A stretch of DNA of 64,000 nt from an uncultured Campylobacter sp. (GCF_938045345.1 NZ_CALIMS010000005.1:62001-126000), one strand, 5' to 3'. Positions 26,997 through 37,193 are shown, counted from the first letter of the stretch. Numbers and translations: made by a program. Notes: generated from the letters alone by a model not told the origin.

Positions 26997-27571
26997 GGCG
27001 CTCGCGGCGTAGAGCTTGCGAGCGGCGGCTTGGCGAGCGCAGCTTGCTGACGGGCGGCATTCGTAGCGCAAATGGCGCTATTGCTTAATTTTAAATTTAG
27101 CTAGTTTGGACGCAACGGCTTGCTTTTAAAATTTTGCGGTACGATCGGTTTATTTTAAATTTGGCGGTAGCGTAGGCGCGGCATCACTTTTAAAATTTCA
27201 TAGCGCGAGCGCAGTTGGAATTTCTTTAAAGTAGTTTGCCATTTTTAAAGTGCGCGTAAATTTAACACGCATCGCCTTGCTCATGCCGCTCGTAGATTTT
27301 GCCTTCGGAATTTTATCCGTGTCCGTGTGAGCTGCCATAAATTTATAACGGCGCCTTTTTCAATGCGGTGGCTACTTTTAAAATTTTATGTTAGCGGCGG
27401 TTGAGAATTCTATCTTTGCGCAGATTTGTTTTTACTTCACGCGCAAATTTTATTGTGATTAAATTTGTCGCTAAGGCGCAAAATTTTAAAATTTTGCCGC
27501 CGCTAGCTTTTGGCGCGGAGCATAAATAATCCGCCGCATGAACGGGAGCGATCGAAATTTAAAGGATATCT
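26997..27571. repeat. [10 protein letters not shown] intergenic region
   Basis: No gene is supported. Words such as TTTTAAAATTT and AAATTTGGCGG recur every 25-45 bases after an initial GC-rich stretch (27000-27060) with GAGCTTGCGAGCGGCGG-like near-repeats. AAAGGATATCT before 27572 is the ribosome-binding site of the next gene. Confidence 0.6.
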
Positions 27572-28665
27572 ATGAGCGGCGAAATATATCTCTCGTGCGC
27601 GCTGTGCGTCGCGCTAAAATCAGCTCTGCGCGGCAATCCTGAGCGGCCGTCGCAAGATCAAAAATATATAAAATATTTAAATTTTGAGTTTGCAAAGGAG
27701 CATTTCCGCACCACAGAGGGCGCGAGCCGCGCAGCGCAGGACGGCGTAAACGACGCAAGTAAAGCTGCGGAGCAAAAAGATGCATACGGTGCAGTGCAGA
27801 AAGATGCTTGGCACCAAAATAGTAATGGATGAGGAGCAAAAAGATGCATACGGTGCAGTGCAGAGCAGTGCGACGGACAAAGCCGCCGAGAACGGCGGTG
27901 TAGCGGAGCAAAAGCGCGCGAACAGCAAAGAAGCGGCAAATGAAAAAGCGGCGAGAAAAAAAGGCGCAGACGAAAGCACGGGCTCGTCGTTTCTGCAAAA
28001 GGCGCATAAATTTTTTACCGAGCAAGTCGCGCAAAAAGGGCGCGAGGACGAGCCGATCTCCGCACGGCGGCGTTGGATAGAGCAGTGCTTAAAGCTCGGT
28101 CTGAAGGACGCGGGGCTTAGTATTCCAACTTTCGCAAAAAATAGAGCGCTTTTGGGCTTTTCGGGGATGACCGTAAACGGCATCGTTTGCCGCTTTGAGG
28201 ACTTTAACGGCGTTTTTACGCCTGATTGGAAATACGATCGCGACAAAAAAGGCTTGGCGCGTGAAATACGTCGAGCGTCTTTGGCGCGGGATGCCGCGAG
28301 ATGCGCTAAGCGCGCACGATAATAGCGCAGAATTCGGGAATGTTTTAGTGCAGATCAGGGATTTTGCGAGCAAGATAGGCTGCGAAAACTTCGCGCAGAC
28401 GTTTGATAATGCGCTTAAGACGCTGCGGGGCGAAGTCGCCGCGAGCGAGTATTACGCCGTTTCGTTTGCAGCGCTGCCGCAGCCGAGCTTGAGGGCGTTT
28501 GCCGCGGCGGGGATCGCCGATGTATTCGGTGCAATGGGCTCTTGGAATGACGAGCCGCCGTCTATGGCGCAAGAAATGGGGCTTGGGGACGAATATGACC
28601 ACCTCTCGGACGAGCTCTTGGCGCAGAAAAACTTAGCGATTTTGTTTGCGATAAATGGCTGGTAG
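27572..28665 (+). pseudogene. Unrecognised gene broken by two frameshifts
   Basis: Three consecutive frames make one gene. Frame one starts at the ATG 27572 (SGEIYLSCALCVALKSAL) and is thrown out at a 32-base direct repeat (27769-27800 and 27833-27864). The second frame carries a Lys/Ala/Glu-rich linker and then SARRRWIEQCLKLGLKDAGLS and FSGMTVNGIVCRFEDFNGVF. At an A6 run (28245-28250) sense passes to the third frame (AWRVKYVERLWRGMPRDALS ... LAILFAINGW). Deleting one repeat plus spacer (64 bases) and one A gives 1029 bases, exactly 343 codons. The family is not recognised. It abuts the defence island. Confidence 0.72.
27769..27864 (+). repeat. 32-bp direct repeat, offset 64 bp, inside the broken gene
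   Basis: Identical copies at 27769-27800 and 27833-27864 (each begins GGAGCAAAAAGATGCATACG and ends GCAGTGCAGA), with 32 bases between. The offset of 64 is one more than a multiple of three, so gain or loss of one copy plus spacer shifts the frame. Confidence 0.9.
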
Positions 28666-28701
28666 GGCTTTGGCACGGAGTAAGAAAGTTCGTGCCTATT
28701 T

Positions 28702-30732
28702 TTAGGCAATTATAAAACCTTCTTTTTTAGCATTTTCATAAAGTTCGTATAAAATCTTAGATTGCTTTACGGATGGAAGAGCTATATATCCATTCACAAC
28801 TTTTTCTAAAATATTCATTTGCTTCATAGGTATTTGGTGCCTTATTTCATCTTTTTCATAATATTTTAAAATCTTATCCCAATCTTTAAATTTGACGACA
28901 AACGATTGAACTTCTATTTCATCGTCAAGTTTCTTATCTTTCCTGGCTTCTTTTTTTATATATTTTTCTTCTTCTGCGTTACTTAGATTTTCATCGTCGA
29001 ATTCTAAGTTTAATTCGATATTTTTTATATTATCCCAACATAATTTTTTCTTGCACCATTGGCCTATATTTGCATTACCTTCTGGTGGGTTAGTTATACT
29101 AGTATAAATTTTGCTGGCAACTATAGAGATTATATTTTCTAAATTATTGGATATTTTTTGCTCATCCCATATCCTAGAGAAATTTAAAAATAATCTATTT
29201 TTTTCCAAATAATACGATAAGTACGATAGGGTATAGGCAACGCATTGTGCCCTATAACCACCATTATACCAAGTGGCGTAAGAAACAAGCTTTTCAACTT
29301 GTTTAAACATTATAATTCTAGATACCGCTTCTTTAAAATAGTTACTCGTTATACAAAGCTCATCTTTTTCTAACACTTGAGTAATATATGTTGCGAAAGC
29401 CATAAAGCTATATTGTGCGCCTTTTGATACAATATCGGGAGACCGCAACCAAGCAATCTCGCTTTTAGCTAAAAATGTCTTATCTATAAGTTGAGACTTG
29501 GGGTTTTCTATTTGAAATTTCTTTTTATCTGCGCCACTTAAATATGCTTGCTCGTTTAAATATTCACCCCTTACCCTCTCATAAAACCAATGAGTTCTCA
29601 CTTGTGCTCCATCAACAGCTGGTGCCAAATTTCTTCTTGAGCATTCTTTAAAATCTTTATGAAAAGGGCTATTTGAAAAGAAATCCGATTGATTTATCTT
29701 GTTTTGAGTGTTTGCATATTCGCTAACCTTTGAAACAAATTCATCTTGTTTTTCAGTGTCAGCAACTACGGATAGTTTCATCTGAACATAAATTTTTGAT
29801 ACATCTAGCTTTGCATTTTTACTTGAGGCGTATATGGCTGATACAGTCTGGCCTCCATTGACAATCTGAAAATTTGATATTTTTACGATTTTACCATCTT
29901 GCAAAACTACATCATTAGCGGTTGCAGTTATGCCGTTATTGTATGCAAAAAACATCTCCGGTCTATATTCTATAGTGTTTCGCAATCCCTTATTTACGTT
30001 GCCACGAAATTGCAAAAAAGTTCTAACGTTTTGCTCTAAAAGTCTGGAGCCAAATGCATCATAAATTTCAACTATTGTCTTGCCGTCTATTACGCTTAAA
30101 TAAGATCTATAGTCTTTCGTCGGCGTATCCACTACAAGCGCTGGTAAATCAACCTCAATGTCAAAGTTATTTTTTGAGTTGTTTTTAGTATAAATTTTAT
30201 ATAAAAACTCAATATCTATGATGCGATACTCCGCATCAATACCATATAGTACTTTATTTGGGATACTTGCTAAATTTTTAGTAATTTTTCCATTTGTAAT
30301 AATAATAAGGCGGATTTTTTTTAGTTCATTTTTAATTAAATACGAATATATATTATAGGCCATTGAGTAATGCTCAAAACCCTCTTCCATAGTATCATAA
30401 AGTTTTTCACAACTCCTTAAGAAAAAATTTTCCAGCTTTTTAAATTTTGATTCTATCTGTGCTTTTATAAGAGTTTGTATATCATCGCTTTGAAAAAGAC
30501 AATGCACTAGAAGGCTAAGCTTGCCACGCTCTACATCAAAGTCATATCCACTTACCTCCATATCTCTTTTATTGTATTCAGCAATCATGTAGTCTTGTGA
30601 TAGCTCTCCTTCGTCAACAAGAGAGTCACAGACCGACTCAAAAAATGCTTCTTGTTTGCTTATACCTCGACTTTGAGCTTGACTCACGATATCCTGCATA
30701 AAATCTTGATGAAAGTCATCTAAACTAACCAT
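28702..30732 (-). CDS. AIPR-family abortive-infection-type protein
   Basis: 676 residues. The AIPR domain is marked by FFAYNNGITATANDV (about residue 258) and SNFQIVNGGQTVSAIYAS, the conserved NNG...NGGQT core. Proteins of this family accompany phage-resistance and restriction loci; the biochemical activity is not well settled, though a nuclease- or nucleic-acid-linked role is suspected. It is the last gene of the island's operon, 9 bases after the nuclease gene. It is much more AT-rich than the surrounding chromosome, with Lys/Asn/Ile-rich protein, indicating transfer. Confidence 0.88.
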   Translation of the reverse strand: MVSLDDFHQDFMQDIVSQAQSRGISKQEAFFESVCDSLVDEGELSQDYMIAEYNKRDMEVSGYDFDVERGKLSLLVHCLFQSDDIQTLIKAQIESKFKKLENFFLRSCEKLYDTMEEGFEHYSMAYNIYSYLIKNELKKIRLIIITNGKITKNLASIPNKVLYGIDAEYRIIDIEFLYKIYTKNNSKNNFDIEVDLPALVVDTPTKDYRSYLSVIDGKTIVEIYDAFGSRLLEQNVRTFLQFRGNVNKGLRNTIEYRPEMFFAYNNGITATANDVVLQDGKIVKISNFQIVNGGQTVSAIYASSKNAKLDVSKIYVQMKLSVVADTEKQDEFVSKVSEYANTQNKINQSDFFSNSPFHKDFKECSRRNLAPAVDGAQVRTHWFYERVRGEYLNEQAYLSGADKKKFQIENPKSQLIDKTFLAKSEIAWLRSPDIVSKGAQYSFMAFATYITQVLEKDELCITSNYFKEAVSRIIMFKQVEKLVSYATWYNGGYRAQCVAYTLSYLSYYLEKNRLFLNFSRIWDEQKISNNLENIISIVASKIYTSITNPPEGNANIGQWCKKKLCWDNIKNIELNLEFDDENLSNAEEEKYIKKEARKDKKLDDEIEVQSFVVKFKDWDKILKYYEKDEIRHQIPMKQMNILEKVVNGYIALPSVKQSKILYELYENAKKEGFIIA

Positions 30733-30741
30733 TTTTCGCCT

Positions 30742-31650
30742 TTAAAGTTTTATTCTCTCCAATAAAAATTCATTGCATTTTAATAAATCTACCGTATATT
30801 TTACGTTATGAATTCTGGAATCTATATCTATAGGAGTAATTTTTGGAAATTTATTATCTACATTAAAAAATAAAATTTTATCTATTTTAAATTTTAATAG
30901 TTCTACTTGGAAATTTGCTTTATAGCCATACGAAAAAAGCTTTTTATAAAATGATTCTACATCAGCTATCTTTACTTCTATACTTTTTATGATGTCCTCA
31001 ACACTAAGTCCTTGAAAATTTATAGATAAAGAGTATACTGCGAGATATAATTTTTCTTTACTTGTATAAAGTTGATAAGCAGATGAAATTGTAACATGTG
31101 GTGATTTTGAAGCTTTATACGTTTTAATCTCAACAGCGCAGTCATTAAATAAAAAATCTTGTTTATCAAAATCTGCCCCAACCCAAGAACTTAACGCCTC
31201 TTCAAAACCAACTTGTTTAGCTGCAATATTATTTAAAAAACTAAGTTCACCAAATAGCCCCATTTGCCTTTCTGTTCCAAAATTATCATCATTTGAAACA
31301 AAAAATTTTTTCCATTTTAGGAGTCTTGTTTCTATATTGTCTAAAACGCTTTCGTCATTATTGCAAGTATTTAAAAGAGAAATAATATCGTTGCAAACCA
31401 ATACAAATAGTTGCCAATTGGAATTATCATTTAGCGCTATATAAAATTTGGTAGCATCTTTAAAATCTTTTCTTAGTGTATTTAAACCAATAAATTTCAT
31501 ACTCTTTTTACTAATTTTTATACAAAAATCTAGTTCAATACCAAAAGTATATCTTCCATCCAAATCAACTATCCAAAAAATATCATACCTATTGTCACCA
31601 TCAACCCTTCTTCTGGTATTGTTTTTCATATCATTCCAAGGATTAATCAT
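30742..31650 (-). CDS. PD-(D/E)XK-type nuclease-like protein (DUF4420-like)
   Basis: 302 residues. The core fits a PD-(D/E)XK fold: ERQMGLFGELSFLNN (helix with Glu, about residue 130), SSWVGADFDKQDF supplying the Asp, and CAVEIKTYKAS giving the E-x-K pair. This matches the DUF4420 group seen beside MORC-type ATPases and Z1 proteins. It is the most likely DNA-cleaving component of the system. It starts within the end of the Z1 gene (8-base overlap). Assignment to DUF4420 is from motif recall. Confidence 0.8.
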   Translation of the reverse strand: MINPWNDMKNNTRRRVDGDNRYDIFWIVDLDGRYTFGIELDFCIKISKKSMKFIGLNTLRKDFKDATKFYIALNDNSNWQLFVLVCNDIISLLNTCNNDESVLDNIETRLLKWKKFFVSNDDNFGTERQMGLFGELSFLNNIAAKQVGFEEALSSWVGADFDKQDFLFNDCAVEIKTYKASKSPHVTISSAYQLYTSKEKLYLAVYSLSINFQGLSVEDIIKSIEVKIADVESFYKKLFSYGYKANFQVELLKFKIDKILFFNVDNKFPKITPIDIDSRIHNVKYTVDLLKCNEFLLERIKL

Positions 31651-34306
31651 CTTGCTCTTCTAATTCATCAAATTTCAAAAGCATCTCTTCTTGGTATACT
31701 TTATTGATTAAATATTTAATAGTTTGAGAGCTACTACAAACACTATCATTAGGAAAACAAACGCCATATGCTGGTAGTATATTGCAACCAAAGCCGATTT
31801 GATTGTTTTTAGTGTCTAGTATATGCAACATTAAAATTGGATTTTTCAAATTTTTTCTTAAAAATGAAGACCTGTCACCCCTTTTTTCTTTCTTGCTTTG
31901 TTCGTAAATTTTATCATCTATCAATGCTTTTTCAGGATCTCCTGCCGATAGTTTTCTATTTCCGAGTTCTATATAATCCCCTCTATCTTGCAATTTTGAA
32001 CGCTCTTCCATGCTTATCTCAAATTTTTCTAAAAGCTCTCCCTTTCCACCATAAAGAACAACATCCCACGTTGTATTCTTATCTTCCAGATACGTCCTTA
32101 TAAATTCTAACTGCATATGTGCTTTTATAACACTAAAGCTATTTATAAAATCTAATATTTTCATTTTATCTATATTTTTATATATAGTGGCACTTCCTTT
32201 TTTACTACCTCGACCAAGGAATTCTATAAACTTTTTTAAAATGTTTAAATTTTTATCATGTAGTTGTGGATTTTTAGCAAATCTTACCGTTTCTATTAGC
32301 TTTCCACTTAAATCCAATGAAATACATTTTTCTTCTGCATTTTTCATCTTATTTTTAGCTGTAATTTGAAGTTGGCTGTTTGGATCTTGTCTGACAGCTA
32401 ATCCAAAATTATAAGGAGTTAGACCATCTTCTGCCATCTCTTTAAATTTATACATAAGCTCATTCGTAGCCTCAATAATAAATTTAAAATAGTTTTGAAT
32501 ATCTTCTGGCATATAAATTTTACATAAATCCTCATAACCCTGTCTATACCCAAACCATCTACCCATCTGCATAAGCGTATCATAGAATATAGTACTTCTT
32601 ATAAAATAACTAACACTGAGTCCTTCTAAAGTAAAGCCACGTGACAGGCTAAGTCCTCCGACTGCAATGACATTTATTCTTTCGCTAGTATTATAGTTAA
32701 GCGGCTTCTTGCTATTTTGGTAAACCGCTATTACTTGAATACTATTTGCGATTTCGGATAATTTTTTTGAAATCTCTAACCATGAGAATTCTATATCAAA
32801 TTTTGTCTCAAAAATATTCTTTAAGTTTAGTATCAAGCTACTTTGTTTTACTGAATTTGGAAGTAAAATAAAAGCATTAATATCATTTTTTAACGCTTTT
32901 AAATATTCATCTATCAAACATTCAATTTTTTCGTGCACATCAGAAAAGCGACTAATATTAACGAGCATACTATTGTTTTTAACTTGTCCTCTTAAATCCC
33001 TTATCGCAACATTTAGTATAAATACATTTATAGCCTCAAATAAGCTTTTTGGCAATTCAGATATAAGGATATCTTTTTTGTGCTTTAAAGGAATTTTTTC
33101 ATCATAATCATTAATATCTACTAAATAATTATCAGGTTTATCTATAAAAATCTCTTCAGCGCCAAAATAATTAGTTGGTGCATCAAGGGCATATATAAAA
33201 TCTCTTGGAAATAAATCTTTAGAAATCTGCTCGTTCATGTTTTTAATTTTTACGCTTTGCTCATCTTCTATCGTATGATCTATAAAAATATTTGCATAAG
33301 GCGTGGCAGTATATGCAACATAAGAGCTTTTTTCGAAAAGCTCCAAAAGAGCCCTTAATTCTTTATTTATAGTGGTTGGATTACCCTCCTCTTTTGTATT
33401 TATGGAGGCGTAGTCAGACTCGTCGTCTATCAATAACATGGCATGTTTTGAAATTTTATTGCTATAATGAGATTTAATCCATGATATGACATTAGAAAGA
33501 GTATTTGCATTTTTTTTGATAACCAAAAGTACAGGCGTATTGATATTATCAAAATTTACACCTTGTGAGTTTTTATGTGCGTCTATTGTATTAAAATCGC
33601 CTGTTTCTGTAGTTAAGCTAATAGGTTGCATTCTATTTGCATTAGGCAAATCATCAAGCCCAACCCCGACTACTTTTGAGTCGTTTTTACCAACAAAAGC
33701 CTCATTTATACGAATTTGAGTCTGGTTTCTAAGATTATTTTTATCTCCAGCAACAATAACTATAAATTTATAACCAATATCGGCAGCCTTACATATCAAG
33801 GAAGCATAGTTTGAAGTTTTGCCAGACTGAACATGCCCTACAACCATACCGTATACACTAAATTTATTCTCTCTCGGATCTCCAATTTGATTCATTATCA
33901 TATCAGTATCATCATCTACAGTCTTGATAACTTGCGGAGGCAATAAGCCTTTATAAAATTTTTCCAATCTATCCCAGTAAAAATTGCTATTATTGACTTT
34001 TGTGTTTATACTATACCAAGACGTATTGCGTCGCTTTTGTTCATCGCCTTTTATTACCAAACCTATGCTCATCTTGACATTAAAATATTTTTCTAAGTTC
34101 TCTTTTAATATTTTATAATCATTGCTTGAGAAATTACCTTCTTTGTTAAATATAGCAATTTTAATGTTAGACTCAATAATTTTTTTTACCTTAGAAACCT
34201 CATTGTCAATATCTTCGGTTTGTAGAATCCCATTTTGATTAGAGTACTTGTCAGTTAAATTCCTTTTTGAAAAATTAAAAACTTCTTCATAGAAACTACA
34301 TTCCAT
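31643..34306 (-). CDS. Z1-domain helicase-like ATPase
   Basis: 887 residues. P-loop VVGHVQSGKTSNYASLI (about residues 157-165), a Walker B/DExx motif LLIDDESDYAS (about 293), motif III-like AYTATPYANIF (about 333) and the Z1 signature AVGGLSLSRGFTLEGLSVSY followed by DTLMQMGRWFGYR (about 550-585), resembling helicase motifs V and VI. Z1 proteins are thought to be superfamily-2-like motors in restriction-type systems. It overlaps the ATPase gene upstream by 11 bases and the nuclease gene downstream by 8. Confidence 0.9.
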   Translation of the reverse strand: MECSFYEEVFNFSKRNLTDKYSNQNGILQTEDIDNEVSKVKKIIESNIKIAIFNKEGNFSSNDYKILKENLEKYFNVKMSIGLVIKGDEQKRRNTSWYSINTKVNNSNFYWDRLEKFYKGLLPPQVIKTVDDDTDMIMNQIGDPRENKFSVYGMVVGHVQSGKTSNYASLICKAADIGYKFIVIVAGDKNNLRNQTQIRINEAFVGKNDSKVVGVGLDDLPNANRMQPISLTTETGDFNTIDAHKNSQGVNFDNINTPVLLVIKKNANTLSNVISWIKSHYSNKISKHAMLLIDDESDYASINTKEEGNPTTINKELRALLELFEKSSYVAYTATPYANIFIDHTIEDEQSVKIKNMNEQISKDLFPRDFIYALDAPTNYFGAEEIFIDKPDNYLVDINDYDEKIPLKHKKDILISELPKSLFEAINVFILNVAIRDLRGQVKNNSMLVNISRFSDVHEKIECLIDEYLKALKNDINAFILLPNSVKQSSLILNLKNIFETKFDIEFSWLEISKKLSEIANSIQVIAVYQNSKKPLNYNTSERINVIAVGGLSLSRGFTLEGLSVSYFIRSTIFYDTLMQMGRWFGYRQGYEDLCKIYMPEDIQNYFKFIIEATNELMYKFKEMAEDGLTPYNFGLAVRQDPNSQLQITAKNKMKNAEEKCISLDLSGKLIETVRFAKNPQLHDKNLNILKKFIEFLGRGSKKGSATIYKNIDKMKILDFINSFSVIKAHMQLEFIRTYLEDKNTTWDVVLYGGKGELLEKFEISMEERSKLQDRGDYIELGNRKLSAGDPEKALIDDKIYEQSKKEKRGDRSSFLRKNLKNPILMLHILDTKNNQIGFGCNILPAYGVCFPNDSVCSSSQTIKYLINKVYQEEMLLKFDELEEQDD

Positions 34307-35699
34307 TCAACAACTCCTTGTGCTTTTTAAAAATCTCTATTTTTTTTATTTCATCTTCGCTAAATCCTACATTTTTTAGATATTTCAGTATTTTAACCAC
34401 TTCCGTATTTGAAATAATATCTTCTTGTCTAAAATTATGTGGGTTTTGCTGTACCTGTACCTGTATAGCTTCTAATGGTATACATGCCTCAAGTGACTTT
34501 AGGTATAACTGGAATAGCTCTCTCGTTTGCAAATCCAATAAATCTAATAATTTTTTATGCATTGGATTTTCTTTATTTATTACAAAATAAATTTTGCTAT
34601 CTTCGCAAACTAGATTCCAAAATCTAGTAATATTTTTGTCGTTTATTTTTCGACCACGAGTAGAAAAAGGTTTTACTCCGTCTTTTATAGAGTATAAAGC
34701 AACTCTTTTGAGCGTATCTTTCAAGCCGGCAACTGGATTTGCGATAGACTTTTTTACATCAATATTCCACAACTCGTCTTGATCATTTGAAATTTCAATC
34801 TTTATACGAACAAGCTTTGTTGTATCGCTAGATTTAAGAATACCCCACCATTTACCGTAAACAAGTAGCCTATGGGCTCTGTATAGATAAAAACCTTGAG
34901 ATTTTATATAGCCTTCTCTTCCACTATATTTTTCCCATTCCAATAAAGTCACTTTTGAATGATGCGGTAAGATAAATGGAGTAATTTTTATTTCTTTTTC
35001 ATTGTATTTGATTATTTCTGTAGATTTCATAAAGGTTGCATCATGTGTTGGATTAAACGGATTAAAAGGTATTAACAAATTATTGTTGATTGATATTTTT
35101 ATTTTTCTTGCACCGTCAGCCCCCTCTAGAAATTGGTGAAAGACCAAGGATAAATGCTCTCTTAGTATTTCTAAGCATTCTGAAATTTGCTCAATTTTGT
35201 CCATATCTTCCCATATGACAAGAGTAGAGTTATCGTTTTTATAAAAATCTTTAAAAATTTCAAGATTTTTATATTCGCTCAACTCAGGTGTCAAAAGTAG
35301 CCATTTATCTCTTTTAGAGATATAGTCCAAATCCCATTGTTTAATATTTATCTGATTACATTTCTTTGATATAACAGTAAGTTTTTTACATTGAGAAAAT
35401 GAAGCCGTTTTAAGACCTAAACCAAATTTACCAAGCGCGATATCATTTCTTCTCTCGTCTGGATTTTTCGATGATAGCCTCATAGCTTCTACTAGTTCAT
35501 CTTTGTCCATTCCTGCACCATTATCTAGAATACAAAAAAACGGTTCAGGATGTTGTATGGCATAGATTTTTATATCATTTGCACCGGCAGATATGCTGTT
35601 ATCAATAATATCTGCAACAGCCACCTCAAAAGTATACCCTATGTCACGAAGCGATCTAACAAAATTTGCGACATTCGGATTAATTTCTATCGGATCCAT
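34296..35699 (-). CDS. GHKL ATPase, MutL/MORC-like restriction-system type
   Basis: 467 residues. The Bergerat ATP fold is plain: N-box VADIIDNSISAGA (Asn34), G1 LDNGAGMD (59-65), G2 ALGKFGLGLKTAS (88-100). A central S5-like domain contains EGYIKSQGFYLYRAHRLLVYG with the conserved Lys and Arg, as in MutL/Hsp90/MORC proteins. Such ATPases likely dimerise on ATP binding and clamp DNA. It begins inside the methyltransferase gene (20-base overlap), so expression is coupled. Composition is AT-rich like the rest of the island. Confidence 0.9.
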   Translation of the reverse strand: MDPIEINPNVANFVRSLRDIGYTFEVAVADIIDNSISAGANDIKIYAIQHPEPFFCILDNGAGMDKDELVEAMRLSSKNPDERRNDIALGKFGLGLKTASFSQCKKLTVISKKCNQINIKQWDLDYISKRDKWLLLTPELSEYKNLEIFKDFYKNDNSTLVIWEDMDKIEQISECLEILREHLSLVFHQFLEGADGARKIKISINNNLLIPFNPFNPTHDATFMKSTEIIKYNEKEIKITPFILPHHSKVTLLEWEKYSGREGYIKSQGFYLYRAHRLLVYGKWWGILKSSDTTKLVRIKIEISNDQDELWNIDVKKSIANPVAGLKDTLKRVALYSIKDGVKPFSTRGRKINDKNITRFWNLVCEDSKIYFVINKENPMHKKLLDLLDLQTRELFQLYLKSLEACIPLEAIQVQVQQNPHNFRQEDIISNTEVVKILKYLKNVGFSEDEIKKIEIFKKHKELLNGM

Positions 35700-36705
35700 C
35701 CAACACCGCTACAATCTCTTTTGCGATTTTTTCAACCATCGGCACAACAACAGAATTTCCAGCTTGTTTATACAACTGTGCTCTTGATATGTTTGATGGA
35801 AGCATAAAATCTCGCGGAAATCCTTGCAAATTAAAGCATTCTTTTGGGGTTAATCTTCTTATTATACCATTATTTAATATTATTGGGATATTATGTCCAC
35901 CAGCACCCATATTTGCAGTCAAGGTAGGGCAAACATTTGATTTATTGGAGCGAACATAATAACGCCTATATTGATAAACAATGTTTTCATCTGTCACACT
36001 TTCTACTACTCTACGATGGATTTTATTGCTTTTGTCATTATAAATATCAGATTGAATAACGCACGAATCATCTAGGAAGGATTTTATATTTCTGGGGGTC
36101 TTGCTTGTTTCTTTTGGTATTTGAAATCTAGCGGATAATAAATTCTCTTGTTTTGTTTCTAGTATATTTTCTTTTATAGGCTTTTCAAATGAATAGTCGC
36201 TTTCATCTTTAAAGCCTACGATATATATTCTTTCCCTCCCTTGTGGTATGTCTGTATACTTTGCAACATTTAGTACAAATGGTATAAAAGAATATCCAGT
36301 CTTTTTTATTTCATCTTTAATGATTTTAAAAGTTTTTCCGTTATTATGTGTTGCAAGAGTTTTGACATTTTCTAAAAAATAGGCTTTTGGCCTCAACTCT
36401 TTTAATAGTCTCGATACTTCAAAAAAAAGCTTTCCTCGCCCATCTTCAAACCCTTTTCCGTGCCCAGCTTGCGAAAATGGTTGGCAAGGAAATCCTGCAG
36501 TAAGTATATCTATACTAGATAGATTTTTATTATTTAATTTTTTAACGTCTCCTTCGATAAGATTTATGCTCTTATGATTTAATCTATAAGTCATACAGGC
36601 ATTCTTGTCAATTTCATTTGCCCAAATAACATCACAATTTGAATTCTTAAATGCTTGACATATACCACCAACGCCAGCAAACAAACTTCCTACTCTATAA
36701 CTCAC
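35680..36705 (-). CDS. DNA (cytosine-5) methyltransferase
   Basis: 341 residues with all core C5-methyltransferase motifs: I (VGSLFAGVGGICQAF), IV with the catalytic Cys (TAGFPCQPFSQAG, Cys74), VI (FLENVKTL), VIII (PQGRERIYIVGF), the variable target-recognition region (about 170-270), IX (RRLTPKECFNLQGFP) and X (QAGNSVVVPMVEKIA). It should protect host DNA from the nuclease of the same island; the target sequence cannot be read. Start is GTG at 36705 with AAGAAGG upstream, and a TATAAAAT -10 candidate lies at about 36727-36734. No Vsr-type repair gene is present. Confidence 0.95.
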   Translation of the reverse strand: MSYRVGSLFAGVGGICQAFKNSNCDVIWANEIDKNACMTYRLNHKSINLIEGDVKKLNNKNLSSIDILTAGFPCQPFSQAGHGKGFEDGRGKLFFEVSRLLKELRPKAYFLENVKTLATHNNGKTFKIIKDEIKKTGYSFIPFVLNVAKYTDIPQGRERIYIVGFKDESDYSFEKPIKENILETKQENLLSARFQIPKETSKTPRNIKSFLDDSCVIQSDIYNDKSNKIHRRVVESVTDENIVYQYRRYYVRSNKSNVCPTLTANMGAGGHNIPIILNNGIIRRLTPKECFNLQGFPRDFMLPSNISRAQLYKQAGNSVVVPMVEKIAKEIVAVLDGSDRN

Positions 36706-37193
36706 AGATACCTTCTTATTTTTTAAGATTTTATAATAACGCTCATTAAATTTTGCTGATTTTATTTTTAAATTTTAGATCGTTGCTTTATATAATTACA
36801 AACAATTTAATTATATTTCGAAGTATGCTTAAAAAGCTATTCAAGTTAAGGTTTCAAATTTCATTCTTAAAATTTAAAGGTAAATCGCGTAAATCTTACC
36901 GCTGAGCGCGACACAGTTTTTTTAAATTTAGCGCGCCGTCCTGCGCGTAGCGCGGTTAAAGCTTTTGGCTCGAAATCGCTTTAAATTTATCGCAAGCAAG
37001 ACGGCGCCGCTTGCTAAATTGAACAAAGCCTGCTTTTACGGGCAAGGGGCTTATGCCTGCGGGCTCCGTGCAGTTTGAAATTAATATGTTAAGACTGAAT
37101 TAAATGGCGCACGTAAAATTTCATGATTGAATTTTGCCGAGCTTGCTACGTTAAGCGATAATTTTTGAAATTTAAAATTCCACTCGCGGAATT
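36706..37193. other. Intergenic boundary of the defence island
   Basis: The first 130 bases are AT-rich and probably hold the island's promoter (minus strand). Composition changes to the GC-mixed chromosomal style at about 36890. No integrase, tRNA or direct-repeat attachment site was recognised here or at the other edge near 28.7 kb. AAATTT-type words recur after 36960. No gene is seen. Confidence 0.55.

Noticed and set aside
28693..28708. TGCCTA...TAGGCA hairpin as a strong terminator between the broken gene and the island
   Set aside because: Stem is 6 bp with little GC and its downstream T-run is poor; it also overlaps the AIPR stop codon, so it is not listed as a terminator.
28693..36890. 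Mobile element or prophage carrying the defence genes
   Set aside because: No integrase, transposase, tRNA or flanking direct repeats were recognised at either edge.
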